Positions 48,305 to 56,299 of a stretch of DNA of 56,349 bases are shown here, piece after piece. The number at the start of each line of letters is the position of its first letter. The first letter of the stretch is position 1. The notes below the pieces were generated by a model that saw nothing but the letters and a program-made list of their open reading frames with translations, was not told the DNA's origin and did no database searches. Source of the stretch: Methanobacteriota archaeon (GTDB lineage: Archaea > Thermoplasmatota > Thermoplasmata > Methanomassiliicoccales > UBA472); the NCBI GenBank assembly GCA_012729095.1, contig JAAYDU010000016.1, positions 1 through 56,349 of the forward strand. The letters run 5' to 3'. The position numbers were made by a program, and so were the translations under genes.

Positions 48305-49579
48305 TCACAGCATCGCGCTGAAGGTCATGGTCCCCTCCTCGGAGATGATTATCCCCCCATAAACGGGATTGCCCCGGCGCTCCACGTACATCGTGTTCAT
48401 GTCCTCGTATATGGAAGTGGGGCTCGATGGCGCTGGTATGTTGTTGGCCGCGATGTCCCGGTTGGACATGTGGGCCCCGAGGAACGCGTCGTACACCGCG
48501 TTGACCTTCTCCTCGAGCTGGTCCTCGGTGAGCAGCCCGTGGGCATCCTTGAGCACCTGATAAGCGGATATCAGCACGTTCTCGAAGTTCATGCCGGTCC
48601 AGATGTATGGGAAGGCCACGTACGCATCGTGGCCTACGAACATCTGGAGTATGCCCTTGGCCGTGTTGTCCGTGCTCATGTACAGCCCGGTGCCGTCTAG
48701 GAACAGAAGGACCTCGTCCCCTGCCGCCTCGGCGGCCTGTACCCCTTCCTTGATCTTGGTCGCCGAGAAGGTGCTGACCCCCGAGCCGTTCAGGTCCATG
48801 TCCTCGTTGGCCATGATGTTCTTCACCCCGGCCAGGGCGAAGGGCATGTAGTAGGCCATGGACGAGTCCGGTCCGTGCGCGCCATTGTAGGCCAGGGACC
48901 CGATGTAGGCGCTGACGTTGGTGCTGGCCTGGGCCGCGATGGCCCTGATGTCCTGGACGGTGTTCTCGATGGCGTTCAGCAACTCCGCGCCCCTCTCCTC
49001 CATGTTCAGCACGTTGGAGAGAAGGTTTATCTGGGCCTTCAGGTCGCCCACGACCTCAAAGGACCCCGGCTCCAGGAACGTGTAGATGTTGGCTATGGCA
49101 ACCACGTTCAAACCTCCATCCAGCAGGGAGCGGTACTCGTTGGCGTGGTCGGTCTTGAAGTAGAACGGAACCACTACCAAGGACGGTTCCACCGTCAATA
49201 TGTTCGCCACATCATCGACGGTGATGCCGCAGTTGGTGTGCGAGAAATCGTTGGCATCGGACTCGTTGACATCGGCAAGGGCCCGCCCGTGGTACATGAA
49301 GGACTTGCCCATGAAGTTCGTCCTGTCGTTGATGTCGATCATCACGCACCTGTCGGCAAGGCCGAAGTACGTCATCCAGCGGAAGGAGTCCTGACCTATG
49401 GCTACTATGCCGCCGTTCAGGTCGGTGACGGCCTGTATCTCCCTTCCTGCGAAATCCGTGTCCTCCCCGACCACCGGTTCGTTCGCATCATTGCCGCCCC
49501 CCAGCAGCATGACCCCGCCTATAGCCGCGATCACAACTATCGCCACAGCGACGATCGCGAACAAGACCTTGTTCTCCAT
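48305..49579 (-). CDS. Membrane-anchored periplasmic-type binding protein of the ABC uptake system
   Basis: 424 residues. An uncleaved-looking N-terminal helix (VLFAIVAVAIVVIAAIGGVMLLGG) anchors it; there is no lipobox Cys. The class III binding-protein halves follow, with GGIVAIGQDSFRWMTYFGLADRCVMID, NCGITVDDVANILTVEPSLVVVPFYF in the first lobe and AYIGSLAYNGAHG, GDEVLLFLDGTGLYMS, YVAFPYIWTGMNFENVLISAYQVL in the second. It captures the ligand for the FecCD permease. The ATG at 49579 is 28 nt from GTATATC, supporting a leaderless start; the longer frame to 49639 crosses the promoter. Confidence 0.88.
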   Translation of the reverse strand: MENKVLFAIVAVAIVVIAAIGGVMLLGGGNDANEPVVGEDTDFAGREIQAVTDLNGGIVAIGQDSFRWMTYFGLADRCVMIDINDRTNFMGKSFMYHGRALADVNESDANDFSHTNCGITVDDVANILTVEPSLVVVPFYFKTDHANEYRSLLDGGLNVVAIANIYTFLEPGSFEVVGDLKAQINLLSNVLNMEERGAELLNAIENTVQDIRAIAAQASTNVSAYIGSLAYNGAHGPDSSMAYYMPFALAGVKNIMANEDMDLNGSGVSTFSATKIKEGVQAAEAAGDEVLLFLDGTGLYMSTDNTAKGILQMFVGHDAYVAFPYIWTGMNFENVLISAYQVLKDAHGLLTEDQLEEKVNAVYDAFLGAHMSNRDIAANNIPAPSSPTSIYEDMNTMYVERRGNPVYGGIIISEEGTMTFSAML

Positions 49580-49603
49580 GCGGGGCCGATTCGATTCGAT
49601 ATT

Positions 49604-49662
49604 GATATACTTTTCTTGAATTCGTGTTACTAAGTGCATACCAAATTTATATCCGTATTACC
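49604..49662. promoter_or_regulatory. Divergent promoter and operator region of the binding-protein and methyltransferase genes
   Basis: The minus-strand TATA GTATATC is at 49604-49610 and a plus-strand TATA-like TTTATATCC at about 49646-49654. CGTGTTACTAAG (49623-49634) and CGTATTACC (49654-49662) match the motif upstream of the ABC ATPase and permease genes. Confidence 0.45.
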
Positions 49663-49760
49663 AATCACCTCCGAGGAGAAGAAGGGCGCGCGGAGAACGG
49701 GCGTTTTCGCGACCGGCGCCTGGACCTTGACGCGGTACACGCGGGAAACGATGGTATACC

Positions 49761-50585
49761 ATGATCGACTGGGATTCCGAGTGGTCAAAGGCCCATGAGC
49801 GTTCACCACTTAAGGTGACCAGGGATAACGAAGGACGTTGGAGAGAGTTCTGGAGCATGGATGCCGATTACTATCTGGAGGAGGTCCGGTCGGAGGCCGG
49901 CTTCTACGGATCGGTGGTCGATCGCCTTTGCAGGGAGAACTGGCTCAGGAAGGACGACCGGGTGCTGGACATCGGCTGCGGACCTGGGACCCTGAGCATT
50001 CCGCTGTCCGAAAAGGCGAGGTCCGTTACCGCCCTGGACGAGGCGGAAGGCATGCTGAACACCCTGCGCGGGGAGATCGGGGCGAGAGGGATCGAAAACA
50101 TCGTGACGCATCGCTCATCTTGGATGGAGGCTGGCTATGAAGATGATTTCGACCTGGTCCTGGCCTCCCTCAGCCCGGCCATACGGAGCGGCAGAGACAT
50201 GTTGGCAATGGAAAGGGCCAGCCGGGACCGCTGCTGCCTCATCACGGCGTGCCCGAGCGAGTGGATGACGGTGCGCAACGAGCTCTGGGAGAAGGTCGTG
50301 GGGAGTTTCACGCCCAGCGACGCACATTCCATCAGATACCCCATGAACGTGCTCCTGGACAGGAAACGGGCCCCGGAGCTCTTTCAGGTCCGTGCCAGAA
50401 CCGTGGTCGGACACCCTTCCTCGGAGGTCGTGGAACATTATCTCAGGTACTTCGGGATATTCACGACAGTGGACGAGGAGAGGGCGAGGACGATAGAGGA
50501 GCATGTTATGTCCCGTTCGAAGGACGGCTTCTTCGAGCGTCGGGGAGAGAAATGCCTTTACCTGCTCTGCTGGAGAAAGGGATGA
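49761..50585 (+). CDS. Class I SAM methyltransferase of the ABC uptake locus, second copy
   Basis: 274 residues. Motif I is VLDIGCGPGTLSIPL near 75, then TALDEAEGMLNTLRGEI, LVLASLSPAIRSGRDMLAMERAS and a C-terminal part ending in KCLYLLCWRKG, parallel to the RLLVWDV end of the first methyltransferase. The predicted transcript start near 49675 leaves a leader of about 85 nt. The gene is divergent from the binding protein and shares its operator-like motifs. The methyl acceptor is unknown. Confidence 0.82.
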   Translation: MIDWDSEWSKAHERSPLKVTRDNEGRWREFWSMDADYYLEEVRSEAGFYGSVVDRLCRENWLRKDDRVLDIGCGPGTLSIPLSEKARSVTALDEAEGMLNTLRGEIGARGIENIVTHRSSWMEAGYEDDFDLVLASLSPAIRSGRDMLAMERASRDRCCLITACPSEWMTVRNELWEKVVGSFTPSDAHSIRYPMNVLLDRKRAPELFQVRARTVVGHPSSEVVEHYLRYFGIFTTVDEERARTIEEHVMSRSKDGFFERRGEKCLYLLCWRKG

Positions 50586-50648
50586 GCCTTTCCTGAACGC
50601 TGCGAATATGGTGGCAATGCCATCGGAGTGGCCGCGTTCGCAGGAACG

Positions 50649-51194
50649 TTATAGCTCGAAGCCCATCTCGGCTATGTGCAGCTCGGGGCGCTTCCTTTCC
50701 AAGTACCTGTACACAGTAGCGTGCTCGCTGCCGCTGAGCAGCATGTCCACGGCGGTTCGCGCCACCGGCATCTGCACGGAGTTGCCGATTATGCCCACGG
50801 TGTCGCCGTATACGGATATGTGAACGCCAACCAGGTCCTCGATTATGCGGCGGGTCTTTCCCCCGGACCCGATCACCCTGGCCCGCACGCGGACCAGCTG
50901 GTTGTTGCTCTTGCCGACGTAATCATCGATGTCCATTATCTCCAGGTACTCGTCGTCGTCGAGCAGCCTGAAAGCCTTGTGCGGGGCGAAGCCCCTTCCT
51001 ATGGCCTTGATTATGTCCATCACCTTCAGCGGGAGCAGGGGGTCCTCGGTCTTCGTCTCGTCGAAGGAGACCTCGCCCTCCTCGGTGTCGATATCGATCG
51101 TCAGGCCGGTCCTCTCCTGCAGGAACCTTTTCGTCTCGCCGCCTTGGCCGATGAGCGCGCCCACGCGCTCCTTGGGAATTTTGACTATCTTCAT
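50649..51194 (-). CDS. KH-domain RNA-binding protein (Pno1/Dim2-like)
   Basis: 181 residues with two KH modules. The first is VKIPKERVGALIGQGGETKRFLQERTGLTIDIDTEEGEV (residues 3-41). The second is VRVRARVIGSGGKTRRIIEDLVGVHISVYGDTVGIIG (about 101-137). The order aIF1A-rio1-KH is conserved in archaea, and the eukaryotic counterpart Dim2/Pno1 works with Rio1 and Dim1 in small-subunit maturation. The ATG overlaps the rio1 stop as ATGA. Confidence 0.92.
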   Translation of the reverse strand: MKIVKIPKERVGALIGQGGETKRFLQERTGLTIDIDTEEGEVSFDETKTEDPLLPLKVMDIIKAIGRGFAPHKAFRLLDDDEYLEIMDIDDYVGKSNNQLVRVRARVIGSGGKTRRIIEDLVGVHISVYGDTVGIIGNSVQMPVARTAVDMLLSGSEHATVYRYLERKRPELHIAEMGFEL

Positions 51195-51982
51195 TTTTCT
51201 CTGACCCCCTGCACGTATCTCAGGACGGTCTCGTCGCTCCAGACCTTGACATCGATGCTGCGGAAGTAGCGGTTGACGTTCTTCACATCCCGCTTCAGGA
51301 AATCGATGGCGTTGGGGTGGTCGGTCAATATTGCCTGGCCGCAGTCGATGATGTATGGCGCCCCCTCGTGAACGAGGATATTGTACTCGCTGAGGTCGCC
51401 GTGCACGAGCTTGGCCTTCTGGAACGCCCGTTTCATGAAACGGACTATCTCCCTGTACACCTTCTGCGGCCCATCGAGGCGGACGGAGCGCAGTTGCGGG
51501 GCGGCCATCACCCCATCGCCTATGTAATCCATTACTATGACGTTCTTAAGGAACCGCCTGGGATGTGGAACGCGAACCCCCGCCTGTTCCAGGCGATTGA
51601 GGTTCTTGAACTCCTTGGTGCACCAGGCATAGATAAGCTTTCTCGGATTTCCGGTAAGCCCCTTGAAGCGGGTGTCGCCCTCGATGTACTTGGCGATGTT
51701 CTTGAAGGTCGCGTTGGAGGTTCGGTATATCTTCAGCGCCACGAACGTCCCATCAGGCGCCGTGGCCCGGAACACGTTGCCCTCCTTGCCGGTGGACACC
51801 GGAAAATCGACGCTGGAGATGCGCTTCTCGCAGGTCAACTTGAAGATGGCGCCGAGGGTGAGGTTATCGAAGACCTCGTCCATGACCTTGCGCCCTTCCT
51901 GAGAGCTCTCGAACGAGCGGGTGAGGCGGAGCTTTTCCACCTTGCGGTCCAGTGTGAGGATGTGGCTGTCCTCTTTTGGCAT
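51191..51982 (-). CDS. rio1: RIO1-type serine/threonine kinase
   Basis: 263 residues. The ATP loop is STGKEGNVFRA (about 64-74) with the catalytic Lys in FVALKIYR, the catalytic loop LVHGDLSEYNILVHEG and the metal-binding IIDCGQAI. Rio1 acts as a kinase/ATPase in late 30S maturation. It starts 7 nt after the aIF1A stop. Confidence 0.96.
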   Translation of the reverse strand: MPKEDSHILTLDRKVEKLRLTRSFESSQEGRKVMDEVFDNLTLGAIFKLTCEKRISSVDFPVSTGKEGNVFRATAPDGTFVALKIYRTSNATFKNIAKYIEGDTRFKGLTGNPRKLIYAWCTKEFKNLNRLEQAGVRVPHPRRFLKNVIVMDYIGDGVMAAPQLRSVRLDGPQKVYREIVRFMKRAFQKAKLVHGDLSEYNILVHEGAPYIIDCGQAILTDHPNAIDFLKRDVKNVNRYFRSIDVKVWSDETVLRYVQGVREK

Positions 51983-51989
51983 ATATCCC

Positions 51990-52331
51990 TCAGAATAGGT
52001 CCAAGTTCTTCGGCAGAACCTTCTTGCGGCTCAGATGGCTCGCTTGGGTCTTGGTATAACGGTAACGTACGTCGCACTTGTCATCCTGGAAGTCCCAGGG
52101 GCGGAGTATGACCAGGTCGCCCTCGCGTATCCACATCCTCTTCTTGATCTTCCCGGGGATGCGCCCCATGCGGGCCTTTCCATCGGCGCACATTATTTTT
52201 ATGTGGGATGCGCCCAGCAGCTGATCCGCTATCCCGAACATCTCGCCCTCCTTCATGTTCGGATACCGGATGCGAAGGATCTCTTCGCTCTCAGTGCCTT
52301 GATCTCCATGGGTGCGATATTGGTTGCTCAA
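51990..52331 (-). CDS. Translation initiation factor aIF1A
   Basis: 113 residues of the S1/OB fold: GIADQLLGASHIKIMCADGKARMGRIPGKIKKRMWIREGDLVILRPWDFQDDKCDVRYRYT, the diagnostic core of eIF1A. The start is a TTG at 52331: GGAGG lies 6 nt before it, and the protein then begins (M)SNQYRTHGDQG. The longer frame to 52409 runs through the TATA element (GTTATATAGA, 52371-52380) and is rejected. It is the first gene of the aIF1A-rio1-KH operon. Confidence 0.95.
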   Translation of the reverse strand: MSNQYRTHGDQGTESEEILRIRYPNMKEGEMFGIADQLLGASHIKIMCADGKARMGRIPGKIKKRMWIREGDLVILRPWDFQDDKCDVRYRYTKTQASHLSRKKVLPKNLDLF

Positions 52332-52431
52332 TGGAATCCTCCAATGGTAAGTTTCCTTTAAAACTGTTCGTCTATATAACATTGGTGTAAACGGGGGAGG
52401 GGGCTTCAATTGCTGGGGAAGGTGAACGCCA

Positions 52432-53262
52432 TCAGTCGAGGGCGCGTTGGATTATCTTGGTCATGTCCTCTATGTTGTACGCCGTGCCGCAGTAGGAGCA
52501 GAACTTGAGGCCTTCCTTCTTGGAGTCCTTGTCTATGGTGATGGTCGCCCCGCAGGAAGAGCACCTGTAGGGTATGGCCAGCCCCTTCGTTCCCACCTGG
52601 TCGATCAGCTCGTTCATGTCCACCGTTATATGCTTCACGATCTTCTGGTCGTCCAGGCGGCGCATGCGCCCCGCCTCCTCCCAGAACTGGTACTTCTCCA
52701 TGATGACCGCGGCCTTCTCGTAGTTCCCTGCCTTTTCCATGTTGCGTGCCATCAACAGATCGTCCATCATGGATTCGTCCGGCAGCTTGTTGATGTTATC
52801 CTGCTTCCAGGACCTGATGAGCCTGCCGAGCCAGGGGTCGCCGTTCTCCAGACCCTCGATCTTGGACTGGTAGGCATAGGCCTGCGCTTCCTGTTCGGCT
52901 CGGGCCATCTCGGCCGCCTCGGCCTGTTCCCTGGCGATCGTGCCCTGGCATTCCTTGCAAGCCAGGACGGCGCCCTTCTTATACCTCTTCTCTATGGCGG
53001 GATATATGCCGGCCATGATGATGGGCATGCCGATGATCAGGCAGATGAACGAGATGATTATGTACTCCCAGCTGAAGGGCATGATGGGGTCCAGGAAGGA
53101 CAGCTGTTCCCTAAGCCAATCATCGCCCGTGACCAGCAGGTTCAAGAAGAACATGGCGAAGAAGTAGACGGCGAACATAGCGGCGAGCGCTTTGGTGATT
53201 ATCAGATCGAAGAACGGTTTTCCGCACTTGGAACAGGAGACTGTGCTCTTCTTCGCGGCCAC
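52432..53262 (-). CDS. Zinc-ribbon membrane protein, function unknown
   Basis: 276 residues. A zinc-binding pair SCSKCGKPF at the N-terminus is followed by two membrane helices (about 22-45 and 67-90). A CKECQG pair precedes an Ala/Glu-rich helical region with a short TPR-like MEKAGNYEKAAVIMEKYQFWEEAGRM. The C-terminal zinc ribbon is YRCSSCGATITIDKDSKKEGLKFCSYCG. It combines several zinc-ribbon and membrane parts seen in archaeal hypothetical proteins. GGATTTAATTATC upstream (about 53288-53300) holds its promoter. Confidence 0.7.
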   Translation of the reverse strand: MAAKKSTVSCSKCGKPFFDLIITKALAAMFAVYFFAMFFLNLLVTGDDWLREQLSFLDPIMPFSWEYIIISFICLIIGMPIIMAGIYPAIEKRYKKGAVLACKECQGTIAREQAEAAEMARAEQEAQAYAYQSKIEGLENGDPWLGRLIRSWKQDNINKLPDESMMDDLLMARNMEKAGNYEKAAVIMEKYQFWEEAGRMRRLDDQKIVKHITVDMNELIDQVGTKGLAIPYRCSSCGATITIDKDSKKEGLKFCSYCGTAYNIEDMTKIIQRALD

Positions 53263-53430
53263 GAAATCAGGAAAGCGATTTGGTGATAATTAAATCCTAT
53301 CTAGAGAGGTTCAAAGGGTGCGACAGTACAGGTCGATCGTTGGGGACGCGGGCGAGCGTTAGGGCGTTGATGGCAGATCTCTTTCCTCACTAATGTTTAA
53401 GTAATTAGTCAAATATCAAGCGCCATCCAC

Positions 53431-53530
53431 GCTCCCGTAGTGTAGTCCGGCCAATCATTCCGCCCTTTCGACATCGCTGCAAAGCGGTGGAAGGTAGGCG
53501 AAGACCCGGGTTCGAATCCCGGCGGGAGCA
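53431..53530 (+). tRNA. tRNA-Glu (anticodon TTC) with a 25-nt intron
   Basis: The acceptor GCTCCCG/CGGGAGC has discriminator A, and the T-arm is CCGGG/CCCGG with TTCGAAT. Exon 1 is 53431-53470, ending in the loop CTTTCG (anticodon TTC). The intron is 53471-53495 and exon 2 is 53496-53530. The intron lies at 37/38. Its stem ATCGCT/AGCGGT is closed by a GCAA loop, and CCTTTC pairs with GGAAGG, compatible with a bulge-helix-bulge splice site. The anticodon stem CCGCC/GGCGA has one mismatched outer pair. A run of six T follows the gene. Confidence 0.88.
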
Positions 53531-53578
53531 CTTTTTTACCGTCAAAAAATTGATATAGCCAGACGTGTTTTTCCTATC

Positions 53579-54175
53579 ATGGAAGGCCTGAAAAAATCGT
53601 CAGACAAACCGTCGGACAAGAGGGCTTCCGGCCGCCCTAATCAGGGCAAGACGGAGACGATCAGGCAGCGGAAAATTGATGTTTATTTGCCTTCGGTGGA
53701 GCTCATGCAGCAGTGGAAGCGGGCTGCGGAGGCCTCGGGCATGCCCCTTTCGAAATACATCCTGGAAGTGGTGGAGCAGCACCGCATGGGCGCGGTGAGG
53801 GTCACCATGCCCCCGGCGTTGCTGGAGGAGAAGGCTAACAAGCTGGAGAAGGAGCTGGCAGCGTTGCAGATGCGCTTCGATACGCTCAACCTGGCGTTCC
53901 ACAACCAGGAGGTCGAGCTTTCCCGGTTGTCCAGCGCCTATCAGAGCGCCAAGGGCGGAAGCGTGGACGTCACCATGGTCAGGAGTTTGATCCAGGTATT
54001 TCAGAGAGGTCCTAAGGGTGGCATGCACATAATCGACCTGATGGAATCGATGCAGTTCGACAAGAACGACAACGACATGATCAATAAATGGAGCGACGGC
54101 CTGAACTTCCTTCTGGACGTAGGACTGGTTGTGAAGGATGCACATGGGAATATGCGGTGGAAGGATGCGCGCTGA
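53579..54175 (+). CDS. Ribbon-helix-helix / coiled-coil DNA-binding protein of a putative integrated element
   Basis: 198 residues. A basic N-terminus is followed by KIDVYLPSVELMQQWKRAAEASGMPLSKYILEVVEQH (about 32-68), a CopG-like ribbon-helix-helix. Next is a coiled coil (LLEEKANKLEKELAALQMRFDTLNLAFHNQEVELSRL), and then a C-terminal winged-helix-like part (IQVFQRGPKGGMHIIDLMESMQF, LNFLLDVGLVVKDAHGNMRWKDA). GATATAGCC at about 53552 gives a leaderless start. It overlaps the integrase and may control excision or integrase expression (inference). Confidence 0.7.
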   Translation: MEGLKKSSDKPSDKRASGRPNQGKTETIRQRKIDVYLPSVELMQQWKRAAEASGMPLSKYILEVVEQHRMGAVRVTMPPALLEEKANKLEKELAALQMRFDTLNLAFHNQEVELSRLSSAYQSAKGGSVDVTMVRSLIQVFQRGPKGGMHIIDLMESMQFDKNDNDMINKWSDGLNFLLDVGLVVKDAHGNMRWKDAR

Positions 54176-55160
54176 AGTGAGTGAAAAGCGGGAGATGATG
54201 AGCAGCGTCCTTCTCGACCCGAACATGTTCGACCTGCTGGACAAGTTCAAGATCGAGTGCAATCTGCAGGGCATGAGCAAGAGCTCAACAACGAGTTACG
54301 TTTCGTCGATGCGCATCTTCATGTTCTTCCTGATGTCCAAGCGCAAGACGGTCTTCGAGGTGGATAAGGACATTCTGAAGTCATACATCGACTACCTGAT
54401 CAACCAGCGGAAGATCGCCTACCGGACGCTGAGCTATAACTTTTCTGCTTTGGCAGCGTTCTACGAATGGCTGCTGTTCGAGAACAAGATCAAGGAGAAC
54501 CCGGTACAGGCAGTTCGGAAACGGTATCTGAAACGCTACAAGAACGGGGAAGGGATGCAGCAGGAGGGCAGAAAGCTGATCTCCGTGGAGGAGATGGCCA
54601 TGCTAGTAAGGTCGATCGTCAGTTTGCTCGACCGGGCGATTGTGGTCACACTGGCCAAGACCGGGGTGAGAAGAGGTGAGCTCATCAGTCTGGACGTGGA
54701 CGACATCGATTGGCAGAAGATGTCCATCAAGCTCAAGCCCACGGCCAAGAGGAGCAACCGGTTGGTGTTCTTTGACGAGGAGACGAAGCAGGTGCTGATG
54801 GAATGGATGAACATGCGCCGCCTCTATGCCCGCACCGATTCCAAGGCCCTTTTCATCAGCCAGAGCGGTGGAAGGCTGAACAAGAACCATGTCTACGATA
54901 TCGTCGTCCTGCATGCCGGGTTGGTCGGCCTGCATGATGCGAGCTCGGACAAGCTAGATGAGCATTTCACACCGCACTGCTGCCGTCACTGGTTTACTAC
55001 TCATCTGAGAAGGGCGGGGATGCAGCGTGAGCACATACAGGAGCTGCGGGGAGATTCTCGTCCGGACGCCATTGATATCTACTACCATATCGACCCGGAG
55101 GATCTGCGGTTGGCGTATCTGGCGTTCATACCGAAGTTGGGACTGGGTTCAACAAGGTAA
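54165..55160 (+). CDS. Tyrosine recombinase / integrase
   Basis: 331 residues from the ATG at 54165, which overlaps the preceding gene; an ATG at 54195 is an alternative. There is an N-terminal SAM-like core-binding domain (SSTTSYVSSMRIFMFFL, YRTLSYNFSALAAFYEWLL). The catalytic domain shows Arg in TGVRRGEL (about 169), Lys in KPTAKRSNR, HCCR (271-274) and the Tyr nucleophile in DIYYHID (306/307). The usual GH before the Tyr is GD here. Its position beside tRNA-Glu is typical of integrated plasmids or viruses. No second att copy lies in the window. Confidence 0.9.
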   Translation: MRAEVSEKREMMSSVLLDPNMFDLLDKFKIECNLQGMSKSSTTSYVSSMRIFMFFLMSKRKTVFEVDKDILKSYIDYLINQRKIAYRTLSYNFSALAAFYEWLLFENKIKENPVQAVRKRYLKRYKNGEGMQQEGRKLISVEEMAMLVRSIVSLLDRAIVVTLAKTGVRRGELISLDVDDIDWQKMSIKLKPTAKRSNRLVFFDEETKQVLMEWMNMRRLYARTDSKALFISQSGGRLNKNHVYDIVVLHAGLVGLHDASSDKLDEHFTPHCCRHWFTTHLRRAGMQREHIQELRGDSRPDAIDIYYHIDPEDLRLAYLAFIPKLGLGSTR

Positions 55161-55430
55161 TATCGTGGACAAGAGCCGGAATGGGAAGAAAGCGAATGTT
55201 GTTCCAGAGTACGTTGAGACCGGTAGATTTCGTTGCTATCGAATAATATGATGTTCAAGCGCTTGAGAGAATTTAACTTAGCGAATTCGGGGACCTGGAA
55301 GAGACTGGGGCTAAGCGTTACTGGATGAAATTCTCGGATGAGTTGAAGGTAGGGGTGCCGATCGCGTCCCTTTTTATATCGTAGGTTTTTAGCCAGTAAG
55401 TACTGAAAAATAAAAAGGTGTACCCGGGGC
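55161..55430. other. AT-rich intergenic stretch, no gene supported
   Basis: 270 nt between the integrase and the transposase remnant. Only short stop-rich frames occur. It contains TTTTTATATCG near 55370-55382 and a GGGG/CCCC hairpin near 55425-55437. Confidence 0.5.
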
Positions 55431-55439
55431 CGGTCCCCG

Positions 55440-56245
55440 ACCCGGCCGTGCCCCACCGGACGGTGGGGCGGGTGCTGGCGCTGGGCGCATGCACCCGCAC
55501 CCTGGTCATGGACCGTGGTTTCGGGTCCGCGGCCACCTCCATCTGATGATTGACGTGGGATGCCTTTCGTCATTTCCGGGAGGAGTGGAACGAGATGCGT
55601 CAAGACCCTCGTGTCGTCCCTCATCCGCGTGAGGGATTAGCAGAAACGGGTCCGCATACACGACGTCGTCTACGCAGTCATCGAGGCCGACGTGGCAATG
55701 GTCGCCAAGCGTAGGAAGAGTGAGGAGGGGTATGACAGTAACGACACCACCGAGCTGAGCAGGTGCTAGGGGATGATCCTTGCTTCGCGGACCTCCCTGC
55801 GGAGCGACGCATTAAGGCTTTGCCTGCTACGACGCCAGCAAGGCGGCGGAGGACCGCCGCCTGCAGCTTGCCCTGGCGGGCATCGAGGGGCGGTTTCAAA
55901 CGATGAAGCCGCGGGCGGCGGTACGCGAACAAAAAAAGGTCGGCCGGGCTGTACGCCAAGTACTTGGAGTGCCGCGTCAAGGACGATGCGCTTGCGATTG
56001 CACGCAAGCGCAACGCGCTGACCTTCGCAGTGAACCGCGAGGGCATGTTCGTCATGCTCGCCCACGGCGTAGACGATTGGGAGGCCATGATGTCCTGCTA
56101 TGACTGAGGACGTACGTGGAGAAGGCCTTCGGCGCATTGAAGAACGAACTGGACGGGAATCAGTGGCGCACGGGGACCCGCAGGCTGCCAGGGGCTGCCG
56201 GTTCGCCAAGTTCGTCTTGCTACCTGACCTCGACACTTGATCATA
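55440..56245 (+). pseudogene. Decayed IS4-type DDE transposase, left-truncated
   Basis: Pieces of one transposase appear in successive frames. LVMDRGFGSAATSI (ends 55546) holds the second catalytic Asp. MPFVISGRSGTRCVKTLVSS starts at 55560, followed by an in-frame TAG at 55638 and VRIHDVVYAVIEADVAMV. A second TAG is at 55767. Then come CYDASKAAEDRRLQLALAGI, and ALAIARKRNALTFAVNREGM continuing to MMSCYD, ending at 56104. After a one-base deletion RTYVEKAFGALKNELDG follows. Restoring that base gives Y-x2-R-x3-E-x6-K, the IS4-family signature with the third acidic residue. The first Asp region is missing on the left. Several frameshifts and stops make it inactive. Confidence 0.78.
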
Positions 56246-56279
56246 TCGAAATTGGGAAGAGTTCATTGATGCATTAATG

Positions 56280-56299
56280 CTGGGCGCTCTTGCGCCCAG
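56280..56299. terminator. Strong hairpin beyond the transposase remnant
   Basis: CTGGGCGC and GCGCCCAG form a perfect 8-bp stem with a TCTT loop, directly after the palindrome GCATTAATGC (56271-56280). It could be a terminator or part of an element end. The last 50 nt of the window show no gene. Confidence 0.4.

Noticed and set aside
55638-55640. TAG as a pyrrolysine codon in the transposase
   Set aside because: The same gene has several frameshifts and a missing left end, so a nonsense mutation in a dead gene is the simpler reading. No pyrrolysine genes are in the window.
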